From the NCBI RefSeq assembly GCF_007992115.1, contig NZ_BJZQ01000017.1, positions 1-64,000 of the forward strand: DNA of 64,000 bases, given 5' to 3'. This document shows, piece by piece, positions 17,386 to 25,987 of this stretch. Source of the stretch: Aeromicrobium flavum. Its GTDB lineage: Bacteria; Actinomycetota; Actinomycetes; Propionibacteriales; Nocardioidaceae. How positions within the stretch are numbered: the first letter of the stretch is position 1; each line of letters starts with the position of its first letter. The notes under the pieces are model-generated. The model worked only from the letters and a program-made list of their open reading frames with translations, was not told the origin of the DNA and did not search any database. The translations under genes were made by a program, and so were the position numbers.

Positions 17386-17415
17386 AGTCTAGGGCACACC
17401 CGCGCCCGCGTAAAA
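17386..17415 (-). promoter_or_regulatory. Housekeeping promoter of rpsA
   Basis: On the minus strand, TTTTAC (17410-17415), an 18-base spacer and TAGACT (17386-17391) form a sigma-70 promoter about 90 bases before the rpsA ATG. The -10 is near consensus, the -35 weak. Confidence 0.6.
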
Positions 17416-17465
17416 CCCGGCGGCCCAGCGGCCGGACGGTCCGAGCGCCCCCGATCCCGCTCCCG

Positions 17466-18716
17466 TCAGTGCGACGTCAGGAAGGCGGCCAGCGCCCGGC
17501 CGTACGTGTCGACGTCGGCCGCCGCCATGACCTCGCGCGCGGAGTGCATCGCCAGCTGCGGGGCGCCGACGTCGACCGTCAGGATGCCCGTGCGGGCGGC
17601 GCTGGTGGGCCCGATCGTGGACCCGCACGGCAGGTCGGCCCGGTGCACGTACCGCTGCAGCGGCACCCCGGCGCTCTCGCACGCGGCGGCGAAGAGCCCC
17701 GCCCCGACGCCGTCGGTGGCGTACCGCAGGTTCTGGTTGACCTTGAGCACCGGACCGCCGCCGAGGGCGATGCGGTGCAGCGGCTCGTGCTTGTCGGGCT
17801 GGTTCGGGTGGGTGGCGTGGGCCATGTCGCCGGAGACGCACACCGAGTCGGCGACGGCCCGGAAGACGTCGTCGCGCGAGCCGCCGGCCGCCAGCACGGT
17901 GCGCTCGAGCACGGTCGACAGCAGCGGCGAGTCGGCGCCACGCTCGGAGGTGCTGCCGACCTCCTCGTGGTCGAACAGCACCATGACGTAGCGACCGGCC
18001 GGGTCGGCGGAGCCGACGGCGTGCAGGAGCGCGTCGAGCGCGGCCGAGCAGGTCGCCTGGTTGTCGAGCCGCGGCGCCGCGACGAGCTCGCCGGCGACGC
18101 CGGTGCGGGCGGACGGGCGCAGGTCGAACGTCATGAGGTCGAAGCCGGTGACCTCGGCCCCCGCGAACCCGGCCCGCTCCCCCACGACGTCGAGGAACGG
18201 CCGGCGGGTCAGCCCGCTGATGGCATCGAGGTGACGCTGGCGGTCGAGCTTGGACCCGTCGCGGTCGAGGTGGATGGCCAGGCGCGGCACGCGCAGCAGC
18301 GGCTCGTCGACGCGGACCAGCCGCGTGGTGCCGTCGCGCAGGACGACCCGGCCCGCGATCCCGAGGTCGAGGTCGAGCCAGGACTCCAGCAGCGGACCGC
18401 CGTAGGGCTCCAGCGCGACCGTGGCCTGCTCGCCGCGCCACCCGTCGTGGTGCTGCTTGAGCCGCAGGTTGGGGCTGTCGGTGTGCGCCCCGACGATGCG
18501 GAAGCCGGCGTGGGCCGGGGCCTCGGGCCCGACCGACCAGGCCACGAGCGTGCCGCCGGTGACGATGAAGTGGTGGCCGGGCTCGGTGGGCCAGGCGTCG
18601 CGCGGGTCGACCTCGGCGAACCCCGCCCCGCGCAGCCGCTCGGCCGCGGTGGCGCAGGCGTGGAAGGGCGTCGGCGACGCGTCGACGAAGGAGATCAGGC
18701 GGTCGGCGGCGTCCAT
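17466..18716 (-). CDS. M18-family zinc aminopeptidase
   Basis: 416 residues, typical for M18 enzymes (aspartyl aminopeptidase/ApeB group). The two-zinc site motifs are visible in order: GAHTDSP (about 76-82), [20 protein letters not shown] and [10 protein letters not shown]. It removes N-terminal residues, often acidic ones, from peptides in the cytosol. It starts 9 bases after the uxs stop, so it is probably the last gene of the methyltransferase-uxs operon although its role is unrelated. Its own AGGGTGA site precedes the ATG. Confidence 0.93.
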   Translation of the reverse strand: MDAADRLISFVDASPTPFHACATAAERLRGAGFAEVDPRDAWPTEPGHHFIVTGGTLVAWSVGPEAPAHAGFRIVGAHTDSPNLRLKQHHDGWRGEQATVALEPYGGPLLESWLDLDLGIAGRVVLRDGTTRLVRVDEPLLRVPRLAIHLDRDGSKLDRQRHLDAISGLTRRPFLDVVGERAGFAGAEVTGFDLMTFDLRPSARTGVAGELVAAPRLDNQATCSAALDALLHAVGSADPAGRYVMVLFDHEEVGSTSERGADSPLLSTVLERTVLAAGGSRDDVFRAVADSVCVSGDMAHATHPNQPDKHEPLHRIALGGGPVLKVNQNLRYATDGVGAGLFAAACESAGVPLQRYVHRADLPCGSTIGPTSAARTGILTVDVGAPQLAMHSAREVMAAADVDTYGRALAAFLTSH

Positions 18717-18725
18717 GGCGTCACC

Positions 18726-19658
18726 CTAGCGACGGCTGCGGAAGTCCTCGATGGTGGCCTTGAGGCCGATCTCGGCCGTCGTGGACGGCGCCCAGTCGAG
18801 CAGGTCGCGCGCCAGCGTGATGTCGGGACGACGGATCTGCGGGTCGTCCACGGGCCGCGGCACGTGGACGATCTCCGACGCCGACTCGGCGAGGTCGCGG
18901 ATCCACGTGGCCAGGTCGAGCATCGAGATCTCCTCGGGGTTGCCGAGGTTGACCGGGCCGGAGGCGCTGGACTCCATCATCGCCACGAGCCCGGACACGA
19001 GGTCGTCGACGAAGCAGATGGAGCGGGTCTGGTGACCGTCGCCCGCGACGGTGATCTCGCGTCCCGTCAGGGCCTGGTGGACGAAGTTGGGAATGGCGCG
19101 GCCGTCCTCGACGCGCATCCGCGGGCCGAAGGTGTTGAAGATGCGCACGATCTTGGTGTCGACGCCGAACTCGCGACGGTACGCGGCGGTCATCGCCTCG
19201 CCGAAGCGCTTGGCCTCGTCGTAGACCGACCGGGGACCGACGGGGTTGACGTGGCCCAGGTAGGTCTCGGGCTGCGGGTGCACCTGCGGGTCGCCGTAGA
19301 CCTCCGAGGTCGACGCCAGCAGGTAGCGCGCGCCGTGCGCGTGGGCGAGGTCGAGGGTGTTCTTGACGCCCATCGAGCCGGTCATCAGCGTGTGGATCGG
19401 CAGCCGGTGGTAGTCGACCGGGGACGCCGGCGAGGCGAGGTTGAAGACCTGGTCGAAGGGTCCCTCGATCGCGTCGATCGCGACCGGATCGGAGACGTCC
19501 GCATCGACGATGGTGACCTCGTGGGCCACGCCGGCGAGGTTCTCGCGCCGTCCCGTGCTGAAGTCGTCCACCACCACGACGTCGTGCCCCGCGTCCACCA
19601 GTCGCTCCACCAGGTGCGATCCGACGAAACCGGCGCCGCCAGCCACCAACGCGCGCAT
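18726..19658 (-). CDS. uxs: UDP-glucuronate decarboxylase-like NAD-dependent epimerase
   Basis: 310 residues, extended SDR family. The Rossmann motif is AGGAGFVGSHL (6-16). The catalytic residues are Tyr146 and Lys150 in SVYDEAK, with STSEVYG at about 116-122. The segments NLASPASPVDYH and VNPVGPRSVYDEAKRFGE are characteristic of UDP-xylose synthases, which oxidise and decarboxylate UDP-GlcA to UDP-xylose or a 4-keto-pentose. A dTDP-glucose dehydratase or another epimerase is less likely. It follows two methyltransferases and a leader hairpin. No UDP-glucose dehydrogenase is seen in the window, so UDP-GlcA must come from elsewhere. Confidence 0.85.
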   Translation of the reverse strand: MRALVAGGAGFVGSHLVERLVDAGHDVVVVDDFSTGRRENLAGVAHEVTIVDADVSDPVAIDAIEGPFDQVFNLASPASPVDYHRLPIHTLMTGSMGVKNTLDLAHAHGARYLLASTSEVYGDPQVHPQPETYLGHVNPVGPRSVYDEAKRFGEAMTAAYRREFGVDTKIVRIFNTFGPRMRVEDGRAIPNFVHQALTGREITVAGDGHQTRSICFVDDLVSGLVAMMESSASGPVNLGNPEEISMLDLATWIRDLAESASEIVHVPRPVDDPQIRRPDITLARDLLDWAPSTTAEIGLKATIEDFRSRR

Positions 19659-19675
19659 CCGTGATCCCTTCGTCC

Positions 19676-19708
19676 GGGTCCGTCAGTTTCTACTGACGAG
19701 TAGGACCC
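19676..19708 (-). other. Two-tier hairpin upstream of uxs
   Basis: GGGTCC-GTCAGT-TTCT-ACTGAC-(5 bases)-GGACCC folds into a 12-bp interrupted stem, 17 bases before the uxs start. With no T-run it may be a processing or attenuation site, or a protein-binding dyad, rather than a terminator. Confidence 0.4.
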
Positions 19709-19736
19709 AGTTCACAGCGTACCCCGCGATCCGGGG

Positions 19737-20462
19737 CTATCGGGAGGACTTGGGATCTTCGCGCCGCACCAGCAGCAGCAGGTTCCACGACAGCACCTCG
19801 CGCAGGAGCGGGACCCGGACGAGCGGCGCGGCCCAGCGCGGCAGGTAGCGCGGCCGCGCCGAGACGACGTGCACGCCCGGCCGAGCGGCCCAGCGCATGC
19901 CCCAGGCGACGGAGATCTTGAACAGCGTCTCGCCGACCCGGTTCTTGGGCGCGTGGCCGTGCCGACGGGTGTAGCGCGCGACCGCCCGGCGGCCCCCCAG
20001 CCAGTGCCACGGAGACGTCTCGTGGCCTCCCCACGGCGACCACCAGTTCGTGTAGGACAGGAACACCAGTCCCCCGGGCTTGGCCACCCGGACCAGCTCG
20101 TCGGCGACGACCGCGGGCTCGCGCACGTGCTCGAGCAGGTTGGACGAGAAGACCAGATCGGCCGAGCCGGTCGCGAAGGGCAGCAGCGCGGCGTCCGCGG
20201 CCACCCCGCCGTCGGCCAGGGCCGAGACCTCGGGGTCGAGGTCGACCGCGATGTAGCGGGCACCCCGGCGGCGGAACTCCTGCGCGAACTGCACCGGACC
20301 GGCGCCCACGTCGACGACGACCTTGCCCGCGAGCGGCAGCTCCTGCTCGACGAGGTCGGCGGAGTCGCGCGCGAGCACGCCGTAGAAGTGGTCCGGGTCG
20401 GTCTGCTCGACCAGGAAGGAACGGAACAGCCGGACCGAGCGACGCAGGCCGTCGGGACTCAT
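19737..20462 (-). CDS. Class I SAM-dependent methyltransferase
   Basis: 241 residues. The SAM-binding motif I is VVVDVGAGPVQF (about 48-59), with an acidic end-of-strand-2 residue in YIAVDLD, then SSNLLEHVREP and KPGGLVFLSYTNW. The post-motif region (SPWHWLGGRRAVARYTRRHG) resembles methyltransferases of glycan clusters. Its ATG overlaps the upstream methyltransferase stop (ATGA), so the pair is translationally coupled. The substrate is unknown; an O-methyl sugar of the surface polymer is an inference from context. Confidence 0.85.
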   Translation of the reverse strand: MSPDGLRRSVRLFRSFLVEQTDPDHFYGVLARDSADLVEQELPLAGKVVVDVGAGPVQFAQEFRRRGARYIAVDLDPEVSALADGGVAADAALLPFATGSADLVFSSNLLEHVREPAVVADELVRVAKPGGLVFLSYTNWWSPWGGHETSPWHWLGGRRAVARYTRRHGHAPKNRVGETLFKISVAWGMRWAARPGVHVVSARPRYLPRWAAPLVRVPLLREVLSWNLLLLVRREDPKSSR

Positions 20463-21316
20463 GCGTCGCCTCGGGAGGCGGTGACGACGAGCGTGGGACG
20501 CCAGCGCGGGAGCACGAGCCGCACCAGCACCGCCAGCGGCGCGAGGGCCATCGCGAACCAGCGGGTGGCACGCGCCGCGAGGACGCCGGCGGGGCGGTCG
20601 CTCGGGCGCAGGCGTCGGACGACGCTGGCGCCCTCCATCGTGAGGTTGTCGGTGAGCGAGCGTCTGACGCGGACGTCGACGAACCCGGCGTCGCGCAGCA
20701 GGCGGGTGATCGACGCCTTCGAGAAGAACCGCACGTGGGTGGGGTCCTCCAGCAGCCACCACGCGTCGGAGAACGCGCGCAGGGACGTGCTGTCGGCCGC
20801 GGGCGTGAGGAACAGGACGCGGCCGCCGGGCTTCAGGAGCCGGTGCGCCGCCGCGGACAGGGCGCGCACGTCCTGGACGTGCTCGACGACGTGGACGCCG
20901 TAGACGAGGTCGGCCGGCTCGGCGGAGACCGGGACGTCCTCGATGCCGCAGGCGTGCAGCTCGGCCCGGGCCCGCACCTGCGGGTCGACCGCGACGTGCA
21001 GCTGGTCGGGGTCGCAGCCGGCGACCCGGTGCCCCTCGTCGAGGTAGCCGCGCAGCATCGCGCCGGCGCCGAAGCCGATCTCGAACACGCGCGACCGGGC
21101 CTCGAGGGGCGCGGCGCGGCGCAGCGTGCGGGACGTCAGGGCGAGCCGCACGCGGTCGAGCCCGGGGTCGCCGCCGTAGGCGACGTCGCGGTGATGTGCC
21201 GGAGCCGCCTTGGGATCGCGCTCGATGTGAGAGCATTTCGGACAGGTCGCGAGCACCGAGCGGCCGTCCCGCAGGGTCACGGACGTCATCGGTGTCGAAC
21301 ACACCTCACAGGACAT
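20459..21316 (-). CDS. Zinc-ribbon class I SAM-dependent methyltransferase
   Basis: 285 residues from an ATG with GAGG 6 bases upstream. The N-terminus has a C3-x2-C6 ... C25-x2-C28 zinc ribbon, then motif I VFEIGFGAGAM (about 77-87), the GVHVVEH signature and KPGGRVLFLTPA. This layout is common in sugar C- or O-methyltransferases. The last 50 residues contain a hydrophobic stretch (FAMALAPLAVLVRLVL) that may anchor it to the membrane near lipid-linked glycans. It is first in its operon and divergent, with only 46 bases, from a GT4 gene. Confidence 0.85.
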   Translation of the reverse strand: MSCEVCSTPMTSVTLRDGRSVLATCPKCSHIERDPKAAPAHHRDVAYGGDPGLDRVRLALTSRTLRRAAPLEARSRVFEIGFGAGAMLRGYLDEGHRVAGCDPDQLHVAVDPQVRARAELHACGIEDVPVSAEPADLVYGVHVVEHVQDVRALSAAAHRLLKPGGRVLFLTPAADSTSLRAFSDAWWLLEDPTHVRFFSKASITRLLRDAGFVDVRVRRSLTDNLTMEGASVVRRLRPSDRPAGVLAARATRWFAMALAPLAVLVRLVLPRWRPTLVVTASRGDA

Positions 21317-21362
21317 CGGTCACCTCACCCCTCGCTGGACAGGAGAGCACGCTATCAGCGGA

Positions 21363-22466
21363 TTGCGCATCGCCATCCTCAGTTGGCGTGACCTGGAGCA
21401 TCCCGAGGCCGGCGGCGCCGAGGTCTTCGCCGAACGCACCGCCGCCACGATGGCTGAGCGCGGCCACGACGTGGTGCTGTTCGCCTCGTCGTTCCCGGGC
21501 GGATCGGCCCACGCCGAGCGCCACGGCTTCACGCTGGCGCGCGCCGGCGGCCGCTTCACGGTCTACCCGCGCGGCCTGTGGCACGTGTGGCGCCGTCGTC
21601 GCCGGTACGACGTCGTCATCGACGTCCAGAACGGCGTCCCCTTCTGGACTCCCCTGGTCTTCGCCAAGCCGCTGCTGGCCGTCGTGCACCACGTGCACCG
21701 CGAGCAGTGGTTCACGTTCTTCCCGCGCCCGGTGTCGTCGATCGGCTGGTTCCTCGAGTCGCGCGTCGCACCCTTCGTCTACCGCCGGCAGCACTACGTC
21801 ACCGTGTCGGAGGCCTCGCGGCGCGAGCTCGCGGCCGTCGGGGTCGATCCCGCGCGCGTCTCGGTCGTCTACAGCGGCAACGAGGCGCCCGAGCACGTCC
21901 TCGAGCTGGAGCCCGACCTGGTGCGCGGCACGCGACTGGCGTGCCTCGGCCGCCTGGTGCCCCACAAGCGGGTCGAGCTGGCGATCGACGCCGTGGCCGC
22001 CCTCGCCGACACGTTCGACGACATCGGCCTGGACGTGATCGGCGGCGGCGACTGGATGGACCCGCTCGTCGAGCACGCCCGCCGGCTCGGCGTCAGCGAC
22101 CGGGTCGTCTTCCACGGCCACGTGTCCGACGACCAGAAGCACGCGCTGCTCAGCCAGGCAGCCGTCCTGGCGATGCCCTCCATCAAGGAGGGGTGGGGCC
22201 TGACGATCCTCGAGGCCGGCTACCACGCCGTGCCCACCGTGGCGTTCCGCTACGCCGGCGGCACGCAGGAGTCGGTCCAGGACGGTCACACCGGCCTGCT
22301 GGTCGACACCGACGAGGAGTTCATCGACGGGCTGCGCCACCTGCTGACGCAGGACGACGAGCGCGCCAAGCTGGGTGCCGCGGCCCGCGAGTTCGCGCTG
22401 CGGTTCGACTGGGACCGCACCGGCAACGAGCTGACCGACCTGGTCGAGCGCGTCGCCGGCTCCTGA
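21363..22466 (+). CDS. GT4-family glycosyltransferase
   Basis: 367 residues from a TTG, the only in-frame start before the family's first strand (RIAILSWRDLEHPEAGGAE). It has the GT-B fold. The N-terminal glycine-rich loop binds acceptor. The C-terminal half has GRLVPHKRVELAIDA and the EX7E motif in EGWGLTILEAG, which marks retaining GT4 enzymes using UDP- or GDP-sugars. It is cytosolic or peripheral to the membrane. A TATCAG element lies just upstream. It is followed by a strong terminator and so is probably monocistronic. Confidence 0.9.
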   Translation: MRIAILSWRDLEHPEAGGAEVFAERTAATMAERGHDVVLFASSFPGGSAHAERHGFTLARAGGRFTVYPRGLWHVWRRRRRYDVVIDVQNGVPFWTPLVFAKPLLAVVHHVHREQWFTFFPRPVSSIGWFLESRVAPFVYRRQHYVTVSEASRRELAAVGVDPARVSVVYSGNEAPEHVLELEPDLVRGTRLACLGRLVPHKRVELAIDAVAALADTFDDIGLDVIGGGDWMDPLVEHARRLGVSDRVVFHGHVSDDQKHALLSQAAVLAMPSIKEGWGLTILEAGYHAVPTVAFRYAGGTQESVQDGHTGLLVDTDEEFIDGLRHLLTQDDERAKLGAAAREFALRFDWDRTGNELTDLVERVAGS

Positions 22467-22493
22467 CCCGGCGCTCCCCCACCCGGCACGACG

Positions 22494-22529
22494 AAGGGCC
22501 GCCGTCCCCCGAGGGGGACGGCGGCCCTT
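22494..22529. terminator. Bidirectional terminator after the GT4 gene
   Basis: 17-base perfect arms (22494-22510, 22513-22529) surround a GA loop, and the ends are AA/TT. It separates the GT4 gene (+) from the DUF3068 gene (-). Confidence 0.88.
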
Positions 22530-22545
22530 GCGGTGCCGGACTGCG

Positions 22546-23541
22546 TCAGGCGTTCGCGTACGCGTCGTCGTCGACGTCGGCGTTGCGACGGCTGCGGAAC
22601 CGAAGGGCCAGGGCCACGCCGGCGAGCAGCGACAGGACGCCCAGACCACCCAGGGCCAGCGGCAGCCACGTGCGGACGGCCTTCAGTGAGGCGGACTTGG
22701 AGCCGTACTCGTCGATGTTGGCCTGGATCGTCTCGGGCGAGGACGAGCTGACGGTGTCCATCGCGACGACGTCCTTCGCGCCACGCTCATCGTGCTTGAG
22801 CCACTGCTTCTGGGCCTCTTCGATCTTCACCATGACGCCGGTCTCGGGCTCGACCCAGACGGTGCGCTCGTTGGCGTACGTGCGGGTGGCCTCGACCGGG
22901 CCGGTGTCGGCCAGGCCGAAGATCGCGCGAGGCACCTCGCGGACGCCGAACTCCGTCTCGGGGATGGAGCCGCTGAAGCGGTAGGTGTCGATGGAGCCGT
23001 CGGTGCCCTCGACCTTCTCGGTTCCCTCGTACTCCATCTTCATCGGAGCCTTGACCGTCGCGTCCCAGTAGTCGTAACTCTTCTTCTGGGTGTTGAACGG
23101 GAACTTGATGATCTGGCCCTCGTACTCGATCGGCTCGCCGTTCTGCGAGGCGCCGGACCACGGCACGGCCGCACCGGTGTAGCGATCGATCGCGAACGTC
23201 TGCTCGAGGAAGTCGATCGGCGGGGCCTGGTCGTTGTTGTCGGTGCTCTGGCCCTTCGTGAACACGGCGATGTCGGCGCCGTCGTTCTCGTCGGCGGCCT
23301 CCTTGGCCAGGTCGGGATCACCGATGACGGTCGCGACGGTGCTGATGGGACCCGAGCCGGGTGCCACGTTGTCGGCGTCGAAGAAGTTCGCGTTGTCGTC
23401 GCCGAGGATCTGCTGGGTGTTCTGGTCCTTGGGGACCACGGCGAGCCGGTCGTACGCGTAGACCTTCATCGCGACCCCGAGAGTGAGCAGGAACGCTCCG
23501 AGCGTCAGGAACGCCACGGCGCCACGAGAAAACTTCCGCAC
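22546..23541 (-). CDS. DUF3068 (PorA-family) membrane-anchored protein
   Basis: About 331 residues. The GTG at 23541 is chosen for its GGAGG site 5 bases upstream. An N-terminal hydrophobic helix (AVAFLTLGAFLLTLGVAM, about 8-25) and a C-terminal one (WLPLALGGLGVLSLLAGVALAL) bracket a roughly 250-residue extracytoplasmic domain. This is the layout of DUF3068 (PF11271, named after a corynebacterial porin-linked family), which is restricted to actinobacteria. Its function is not established. It lies at the end of the heptose gene run, 72 bases after gmhB, with a perfect palindrome in that gap. Confidence 0.85.
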   Translation of the reverse strand: MRKFSRGAVAFLTLGAFLLTLGVAMKVYAYDRLAVVPKDQNTQQILGDDNANFFDADNVAPGSGPISTVATVIGDPDLAKEAADENDGADIAVFTKGQSTDNNDQAPPIDFLEQTFAIDRYTGAAVPWSGASQNGEPIEYEGQIIKFPFNTQKKSYDYWDATVKAPMKMEYEGTEKVEGTDGSIDTYRFSGSIPETEFGVREVPRAIFGLADTGPVEATRTYANERTVWVEPETGVMVKIEEAQKQWLKHDERGAKDVVAMDTVSSSSPETIQANIDEYGSKSASLKAVRTWLPLALGGLGVLSLLAGVALALRFRSRRNADVDDDAYANA

Positions 23542-23587
23542 AAGTGCCTCCGGTCTAGGGTCTTGCAAAATCGTATTTGTGAGTTAC

Positions 23588-23599
23588 CTCTCGCGAGAG
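23588..23599. promoter_or_regulatory. 12-bp perfect palindrome upstream of the DUF3068 gene
   Basis: CTCTCGCGAGAG stands 47 bases before the GTG. A minus-strand TACGAT that could be a -10 lies just downstream, which puts the palindrome near the -35 region, a normal operator position. The cognate regulator is unknown. Confidence 0.4.
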
Positions 23600-23613
23600 C
23601 GTAGCACCACGGA

Positions 23614-24183
23614 TCACGCCAAGTGCGGAACCCTACCGATGAGTACATCGGCGATCCGGGACGCTCCCGATCCGCCTCGTCCGACGTCCAACCAGGCGAC
23701 CCCGGCGGCTGCCGCCGCCGCCTCGTCGCTGGGCTGGTCGCCGACCATCACCACGCGCTCGGGACGTGCCCAGGGGGCCCGCGCCATCGCTCGCAGGAGC
23801 ATCCCCGGCAGCGGCTTGCGGCAGTCGCACGTGCCGGTCTGGTGCGGGCAGACCTCGATCGCGTCGAGGCGACCGCCCCAGCGGGCGAGCCGGTCGACGA
23901 GCGCGCGATGGACCTCGACCAGCTGGTCCTCCGCGAGCAGGCCCGTGGCCAGTCCGCGCTGGTTGGTGACCAGGACCGTGCGGATGCCGGCCTGGGTCAG
24001 TCGACCGACCGACGCGGCCGCGCCCGGCCGGAGCCGCAGCGCCGCCGGCGAGGAGATGTAGCCGGGCCGGTGGACGTTGAGGGTGCCGTCGCGGTCGAGC
24101 AGGACGAGGTCCCACGGCCCCGGCCGGGCCGGAGGCGGGATCGGCGAGTCGTCCCGGCCGAGGAGCGCCTCCGCGGTCCACAT
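23614..24183 (-). CDS. gmhB: D-glycero-D-manno-heptose 1,7-bisphosphate phosphatase-like HAD enzyme
   Basis: 189 residues. HAD motif I is DRDGTLN (Asp30 nucleophile, Asp32), motif II TNQRG, and motif III/IV RKPLPGM and MVGDQPSD. A zinc loop CPHQTGTCDC (CxH...CxC) is diagnostic of the GmhB/HisB-N group. It removes the C7 phosphate of heptose 1,7-bisphosphate. Histidinol phosphatase is the main alternative, but the neighbours gmhA and hddA favour the heptose pathway. It starts 2 bases after the gmhA stop. Confidence 0.85.
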   Translation of the reverse strand: MWTAEALLGRDDSPIPPPARPGPWDLVLLDRDGTLNVHRPGYISSPAALRLRPGAAASVGRLTQAGIRTVLVTNQRGLATGLLAEDQLVEVHRALVDRLARWGGRLDAIEVCPHQTGTCDCRKPLPGMLLRAMARAPWARPERVVMVGDQPSDEAAAAAAGVAWLDVGRGGSGASRIADVLIGRVPHLA

Positions 24184-24185
24184 GG

Positions 24186-24821
24186 TCAGTCGGCGGTGGG
24201 CTGCGACAGGACGTCGACGGCCTCGCACCAGGCGTGGGCCCACAGCATGTGGACCTCCTGGATCCGCGGCGTGAAGTCCGAGGGGACGTGCAGCACGTGG
24301 TCGGCCCGGCCCGGCAGGTCGCCGCCGGACGCGCCGGTCAGCGCGACGGTGGTGATCCCCCGCTCGCGGGCGGCGTCGAGGGCCTTCAGGATGCTGGGGC
24401 TGCGGCCGCTCGTGGACATCGCGATCAGCAGGTCGCCGGGACGCCCGAGCGACTGGACGCCGCGCACGAACACGTCGTCGAAGCCGTAGTCGTTGCCGAC
24501 CGCGGTGATCGAGGTGAGCGAGTCGGCCAGGCAGACGGCCGGCAGCGGGGCGCGGTCGAGGATGCACTTGCCCACGAACTCGGCCGCCACGTGGCTGGCG
24601 ATCGCGGCACTGCCGCCGTTGCCGGCGACGAGGATCGTCCCGCCGCCACGGAGCGCGTCGACGACCGCGCGGCCGGCCGCGTCGACCGCCGCCACGAGCG
24701 AGGGCTCCTCGAGCGCGCGCGCCAGGGCAGCCCACGCCTCGATCCCGAGCGTCTGGCGCTGGGCCACGACCTGCTCGACGGCGTCGTCGGACACGGCGTG
24801 CACCGGGTGTTCGTACGTCAA
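24186..24821 (-). CDS. gmhA: Sedoheptulose-7-phosphate isomerase, SIS domain
   Basis: About 211 residues from a TTG at 24821 that overlaps the hddA stop (TTGA) and has GGAGGGG 6 bases upstream; a GTG at 24836 is the alternative. SIS-domain sugar-phosphate motifs GNGGSA (67-72) and STSGRSPS (136-143) are present, with DYGFDDVF as in GmhA. It converts sedoheptulose 7-phosphate to D-glycero-D-manno-heptose 7-phosphate, the first step of the NDP-heptose route. Confidence 0.88.
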   Translation of the reverse strand: MTYEHPVHAVSDDAVEQVVAQRQTLGIEAWAALARALEEPSLVAAVDAAGRAVVDALRGGGTILVAGNGGSAAIASHVAAEFVGKCILDRAPLPAVCLADSLTSITAVGNDYGFDDVFVRGVQSLGRPGDLLIAMSTSGRSPSILKALDAARERGITTVALTGASGGDLPGRADHVLHVPSDFTPRIQEVHMLWAHAWCEAVDVLSQPTAD

Positions 24822-25900
24822 CTCTGTCCCCTCCACGTGACCAGACCTTCCCTCGAGAACGTGAACTCCGAGACGCCCAGACCCATCCGGGTCAGCTCCT
24901 CGGCCACGACGTGACGGCGCTCGAACTCGCAGATGAAGACGAGGTGGCCACCGCCGCCGGCTCCGGTGACCTTGCCACCGAGCGCTCCCAGCGACAATGC
25001 CTTGGTGATGGCCTCGTCGATGAGCGGCGTCGCGATGCGATCCGACATCTTGCGCTTCTCGTCCCAGGCGCGGCCCAGCAGGCGTCCGAGCGTGTCGACC
25101 TCGCCGCGCACCAGCGCGAGCTTCATCTCGGCCGCGAGCTCCTTCTGCGCGTGCAGTCCCTCGAGCGCCGCCTCCTCGCCACGCTCGTAGCGCGAGACCT
25201 GGTCGTCGATGATGTGGTCGCTGACGCGGGTGTTGCCGGTGTACGCCAGCAGCATGTTGTGCTCGAGCTCGTGGATCGTCGCGTCGCGGATCCGCAGCGG
25301 GTTGACGACCACCTGGTCGGTGAACTCGATGTAGTTGAAGCCGCCGAACGCCGCGGCGTACTGGTCCTGCGCGCCGCCGGGGATCTGCAGGTCCTCGCGC
25401 TCGAGGCGGTACGCCAGCTCGGCGACCTCGTACTCGGTCAGGTCCAGCCCGAGGTGCTGGGCGACGACGCCGATCACGGCGACCATCACCGCGCTCGAGG
25501 AGCCCAGGCCCGAGCCGGGCGGGGCGTTCGTGTGGATGAACAGGTCGAAGCCCGTCGCCGAGACGGCGCCGGGGTACTGGCGCAGGCGCGCGATGGTCGC
25601 CTTCGGCAGGTCGAGCTGGCCGTCGAGCTCGAGGTCGTCGTCGACGTTGAAGCCGACCGAGTACCCGTAGTCGAGCGACTTGATCGTCACCTGGCCGTCG
25701 GAGCGCGGGCGCAGCGTGCAGTAGGAGTAGGCCGAGATCGTGGCCGACAGCACGGCGCCGCCCTCCCGCTCGGGGAACGGCGCGACGTCGGTGCCGCCGC
25801 CCGCGAAGGAGATGCGCAGCGGCGCGCGGGCCCGCAGGACGGGCCGGCGCACGTCCGGAGCGACTGGTTCGGGCGACACCAGGTGGGACTGCTGTGCCAT
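24818..25900 (-). CDS. hddA: D-glycero-alpha-D-manno-heptose 7-phosphate kinase-like GHMP kinase
   Basis: About 360 residues from the ATG at 25900 (GGAGG 9 bases upstream). GHMP motifs: the N-terminal RAPLRISFAGGGTD, the ATP loop PPGSGLGSSSA (127-137) and the C-terminal KVTGAGGGGHLVF. The protein closely follows HddA/FKP-like sugar 1-kinases. Next to gmhA and gmhB the best call is heptose 7-phosphate 1-kinase of the GDP-heptose branch. It is first in the operon hddA-gmhA-gmhB-DUF3068 and divergent from an acyltransferase. Confidence 0.87.
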   Translation of the reverse strand: MAQQSHLVSPEPVAPDVRRPVLRARAPLRISFAGGGTDVAPFPEREGGAVLSATISAYSYCTLRPRSDGQVTIKSLDYGYSVGFNVDDDLELDGQLDLPKATIARLRQYPGAVSATGFDLFIHTNAPPGSGLGSSSAVMVAVIGVVAQHLGLDLTEYEVAELAYRLEREDLQIPGGAQDQYAAAFGGFNYIEFTDQVVVNPLRIRDATIHELEHNMLLAYTGNTRVSDHIIDDQVSRYERGEEAALEGLHAQKELAAEMKLALVRGEVDTLGRLLGRAWDEKRKMSDRIATPLIDEAITKALSLGALGGKVTGAGGGGHLVFICEFERRHVVAEELTRMGLGVSEFTFSREGLVTWRGQS

Positions 25901-25987
25901 CCGTACTAGCCTCCAGACGTGACGCGGCACCCGAGCGGGCGCAATGCGACGACAACCTACCCGATCCCCACTGATCCCGGAGGCTCC

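Noticed and set aside
17410-17435. Imperfect GC-rich hairpin followed by TTTT beyond the M18 peptidase gene
   Set aside because: The stem is short and interrupted, and the T-run is better explained as the -35 of the rpsA promoter.
23614-24183. Histidinol phosphatase (hisB) identity for the HAD enzyme
   Set aside because: The fold and zinc loop fit both, but the adjacent gmhA and hddA genes make a heptose role more likely. No his genes are nearby.
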